Source of the DNA: Tridacna crocea
Taxonomy: Eukaryota; Mollusca; Bivalvia; Cardiida; Cardiidae
DNA: 64,000 nt
Direction: 5' to 3'
NCBI GenBank assembly: GCA_943736015.1
Contig: OX031065.1
Span: 27,852,427 to 27,916,426, forward strand
A program made the translations under genes and the position numbers. Positions 61,712 through 64,000 of the stretch are shown in pieces. Each line of letters opens with the position of its first letter. The stretch's first letter is position 1. Under the pieces are notes generated by a model. The model made no database searches. It was not told where the DNA came from and saw only the letters and a program-made list of their open reading frames with translations.

Positions 61712-61849
61712 TGAAAACATTGTGGTAGAAAACATTGTGGGAAAAGGAGAAAATGCTGGTTACCAGCATTTTCTCCTTTTCCCACATTGTTTTCAAAAGA
61801 CTTCTTTCTCAGTGTTGTTAAAAGTTGGGATTGTGTGGTAAAGAGTTAA
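61712..61849 (-). mobile_element. Family A element, reverse, core plus A-end
   Basis: AAAACATTGTGGTAGAAAAC (arm start duplicated), nearly perfect core, GATTGTGTGGTAAAGAGTTAA. Confidence 0.9.
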
Positions 61850-61976
61850 AATGGAATGATCTAAATTCAATTGCATTGTGACACCAGTCTTTCACTGTAT
61901 ACTTTTTGCGACAATTGGGCCTTTAAATTTGGTGTCCTAGAAGGTGGGTGTTATTATTTACTTGTATGTCTAGTTA

Positions 61977-62209
61977 TTAACCTTTTACCCCATAAGGCAT
62001 TTCTATGGTATCTCTAATTGACCCTAAATAACAGCAAGGATGAAGCAATTTCTTTTGTCTATAAATATGACACCTTTTGATAGCATAGAAAACATTGTGA
62101 CAAAAGGTGAAATTGCTCGTCACGAGCAATTTCACCTTATGCCACAATGTTTTCCAAAGGCTCCTACAAGCAATGCATAGAAATGAGTACCTATAGAGCA
62201 AAGGGTTAA
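61977..62209 (-). mobile_element. Family A2 with CTCGTGACGAG-type core, inverted
   Basis: TTAACCTTTTACCCCATAAG to ATAGAGCAAAGGGTTAA. Palindrome GAAATTGCTCG / TCACGAGCAATTTC. The body is closely similar to the inverse of 37577-37805. Confidence 0.93.
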
Positions 62210-62365
62210 TGTCCCAGTGTAGATAAGTCAAGATCATCATTTCTGTAACAAGTGGGCTGGTTCATTAACTGTGCATTAATAATCTAATCCAAAGTCTGAT
62301 TTGGCTCTGACCCCAGTCCTTTGCCTGTTTACAGAACTCTTAGTTTACACCAGAAAAAAGCAAAC

Positions 62366-62498
62366 CTTAACTGTAGCTTATACAATAGTACTTTTTTGTT
62401 ACAAAGGGTAGAAAACATTGCTAGGAAAATAGCCTTATGCTGGTTCCAATAATTTTTGCCCTTTCTTTGTGTTTTAAAAAGCCTTTTCCAGTGTCATA
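62366..62498 (-). mobile_element. Family A element, reverse, decayed
   Basis: GGGTAGAAAACATTGCTAGG, TATGCTGGTTCC, AAAGCCTTTTCCAG. Confidence 0.45.
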
Positions 62499-62705
62499 AA
62501 CCATTGACCAAAAAATCCCTGGTTTTAAAAACCCTGGGGTTTGAAAAAATATTGTAGGAAAAGGAGAAACTGCTGGTAACCAGAATTTTCTCCTTTCCTT
62601 ACTTTGTTTTCATGCCTTTCAGAGAATTTTATCACATAAAAGTATGAATTTGTCATCTGCAGGTATTTGGAAGAGTCTGAGATTTGTCATTTTGGAAAGA
62701 GTCGA
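62499..62705 (+). mobile_element. Family A element, forward, diverged
   Basis: CCATTGACCAAAAAATCCCT, core AAACTGCTGGTAACCAGAAT, B-end TTTGTCATCTGCAGG. Confidence 0.75.
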
Positions 62706-63021
62706 AACACTGATATTGTCTGGTAAAGGGGATAAATCAGTTTGGCCATCTGAATGAACTTTGTCATCTACGCTAACTTTTATTGACATATTTGCATACA
62801 GTGAAAAATCGAGAGTTTCTTGGAAATAAGCAAATTTTCCGCTGTTTTGCCCTTCTCTAGGTTTTCAAGTCATTTTTGTGTGGTGTCTGTAGCTGTGAGG
62901 TAAAGCATCGGCCTCATGACCATAAGTTGTAAAAACAGACCTTGTTTGGTAAAGATACGAACAACTCAACTCCTGGTCACAGCATTTATTTTGCATAGTA
63001 AGCTGTTGCAGACAGCAAGCT

Positions 63022-63248
63022 TTAACCCTTTACCAAACGAAAAAATTTAGACTGGTCCAAATTGAAAGCACTTGCAGACGACAAAATAAACGTTACTCAA
63101 AAATTGAAATTTGTTTCCTGCAGGGTAGAAAACATTGTGGGAAAAGGAGAAAATGCTGGTTACCAGCATTTTCTCCTTTTCCCACAAGGTTTTCAAAAGG
63201 CTTCTATCTCAGGGTCGTAAAAACCAGGGATTGTGTGGGAAAGGGTTA
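63022..63248 (-). mobile_element. Family A element, reverse, complete
   Basis: TTAACCCTTTACCAAACGAA to GTGTGGGAAAGGGTTAA with near-perfect core. Confidence 0.97.
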
Positions 63249-63409
63249 AATACCATAAAATAACCTAGTTTAGAAACCTGTTTTCAATCAGGAATTCTAC
63301 GACCAATACCATTCAAACAGACTGAAAGGAGAACAATTAAACTAAGCTACATTTGTAGCGTTAAAAATGAATGTGTTGTTCCAAATACGGACCAATAAAT
63401 TTCATCTAA

Positions 63410-63497
63410 CACTTTACCCGAGAGGAAAATTTCAGTCTTGTCCACACTGAGAGCATTAAAATTTTGCAGATGACAATGTGGCTAAAATGATGGCGTT
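63410..63497 (-). mobile_element. Family A B-end fragment
   Basis: CACTTTACCCGAGAGGAAAA, TGTCCACACTGAGAGC, TTTTGCAGATGACAATGTGG. Confidence 0.58.
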
Positions 63498-63502
63498 TGC
63501 AC

Positions 63503-63658
63503 TTAACTCTTTACCACACGACAAAATCTTACACTTGTCCACACTGAAAGCATTTGCAGACAACAATATAAACATGCCTCAAATAATGAAATTTGTCCTT
63601 GAAAAAAAGGTTTCTTCCTCAGGGTGTTAAAAGTCGGGATTGTGTGGTAAAAGGTTAA
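63503..63658 (-). mobile_element. Family A element, reverse, core deleted
   Basis: TTAACTCTTTACCACACGAC to GTGTGGTAAAAGGTTAA. B-end and A-end are joined without the palindrome. Confidence 0.87.
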
Positions 63659-63786
63659 AAGGGTAGACAACAGTGGGAAAACAAGGACATCCTAGTTGCC
63701 AGCATTTTCTTGTTACCAACAATGCTTTTAGAAGCCTTTGTTCTTAGTTCCATAAGGAAACTGAAGCATATTATGGTAAGGAATTA
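63659..63786 (-). mobile_element. Family A core plus A-end, diverged
   Basis: GGGTAGACAACAGTGGGAAA, GTTGCCAGCATTTTC, ATTATGGTAAGGAATTAA. Confidence 0.65.
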
Positions 63787-63834
63787 AAGCTTTCATTCTT
63801 TCACTATCAGTGATGGCTTAAGTAGCTTTTATGG

Positions 63835-63905
63835 ATGACATAGGTCAAGATCAGATGGTACAGAATGTGCAGTCTATCTTGGACCTACACTATCCGCTGC
63901 ATGAT
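63835..63905. repeat. Family C hairpin, isolated
   Basis: ACATAGGTCAAGATCAGATG and ATCTTGGACCTACACTATCC around ACAGAATGTGCAG. Confidence 0.6.
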
Positions 63906-63984
63906 GCTAGACTGTGACTCAATTCAGCTTCAATGGCAGTGGAGATCTACTAACAGACCTTGGAAAAAAAGTCAAATGACTTAC

Positions 63985-64000
63985 CGTAAGTTGGAAGTGA
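63985..64000 (-). CDS. Possible exon end at the window edge
   Basis: On the minus strand AACTTACG|GTAAGTC is a strong donor. Only 16 nt of the putative exon lie inside the window, so frame and product cannot be judged. Confidence 0.2.

Noticed and set aside
1..64000. piggyBac or other transposase gene
   Set aside because: No frame of adequate length or with recognisable catalytic motifs was seen; all elements appear non-autonomous.

Overview
This is eukaryotic, AT-rich, repeat-dense DNA, most likely intergenic or intronic sequence of a bivalve mollusc. The host call rests on the repeat types: tRNA-derived SINEs with a conserved 3' body, pearl/Helentron-like elements made of ~156-165 bp tandem units plus an (ACGG)n tract, and hairpin MITEs of the kind common in bivalves. 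It is an inference from general knowledge, not a database match. No complete protein-coding gene, rRNA, functional tRNA or autonomous transposase was found. Open reading frames are short and mostly lie across repeats.

The dominant feature is one family of short elements, here called family A. By my reading there are about 85 complete, partial or decayed copies, covering roughly a quarter of the window. A full copy is ~225-235 bp, is flanked by TTAA on both sides and begins CCCTTTACCA with the mirror image TGGTAAAGGG at the other end, which is the pattern of piggyBac-like elements (TTAA target, CCY..RGG ends). It has three modules. The A-end reads ACACAATCCCTACTTTTGA (variants have CCTGGTTTTTACGACC). 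The core is a long, nearly perfect palindrome, ACATTGTGGGAAAAGGAG then AAAATGCTGGTAACCAGC, then the same inverted. The B-end reads GTCGTCTGCAAATGCTTTCA then ATTTGGACAAGTCTAAAAT. 'Forward' (+) means A-end on the left, usually with GGTAACC at the palindrome centre. 'Reverse' (-) is the opposite, usually with GGTTACC. A second core type (centre CTCGTGACGAG) and a related TTAA family C (palindrome around GTGTAGATCAAGATCAGACTG) occur in the same window.

Other families: SINE-1 (964, 17805, 60561), SINE-2 (5945, 16821, 34986, 35722), SINE-3 (51703); Mutator-like MITEs with TIR CATCTTCGCGAGCCAAGG and 9-bp target duplications (11382, 18050, 42001); Helentron/pearl-like elements (7312, 12972, 14991, 48858, 60257 and loose 3' ends); hAT-like elements (23572, 31414, 45387); hairpin MITE G (38830, 44104, 45731, 59911); MITE D (10925, 41685); MITE E (28046, 28738, 53096); and several single foldbacks. 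Many are nested, which gives a relative insertion order.

A few short segments look like exons with canonical splice sites. The best is 12284-12358 (+). Weaker ones are 31293-31336 (-), 19664-19733 (-) and a splice donor at the right edge (-). They do not assemble into a recognisable gene. The most notable observations are the density and modularity of the palindromic family, paired substitutions in both arms of the palindrome, neighbouring elements that share one TTAA, and one tandem duplication in which the same site carries the element in opposite orientations.
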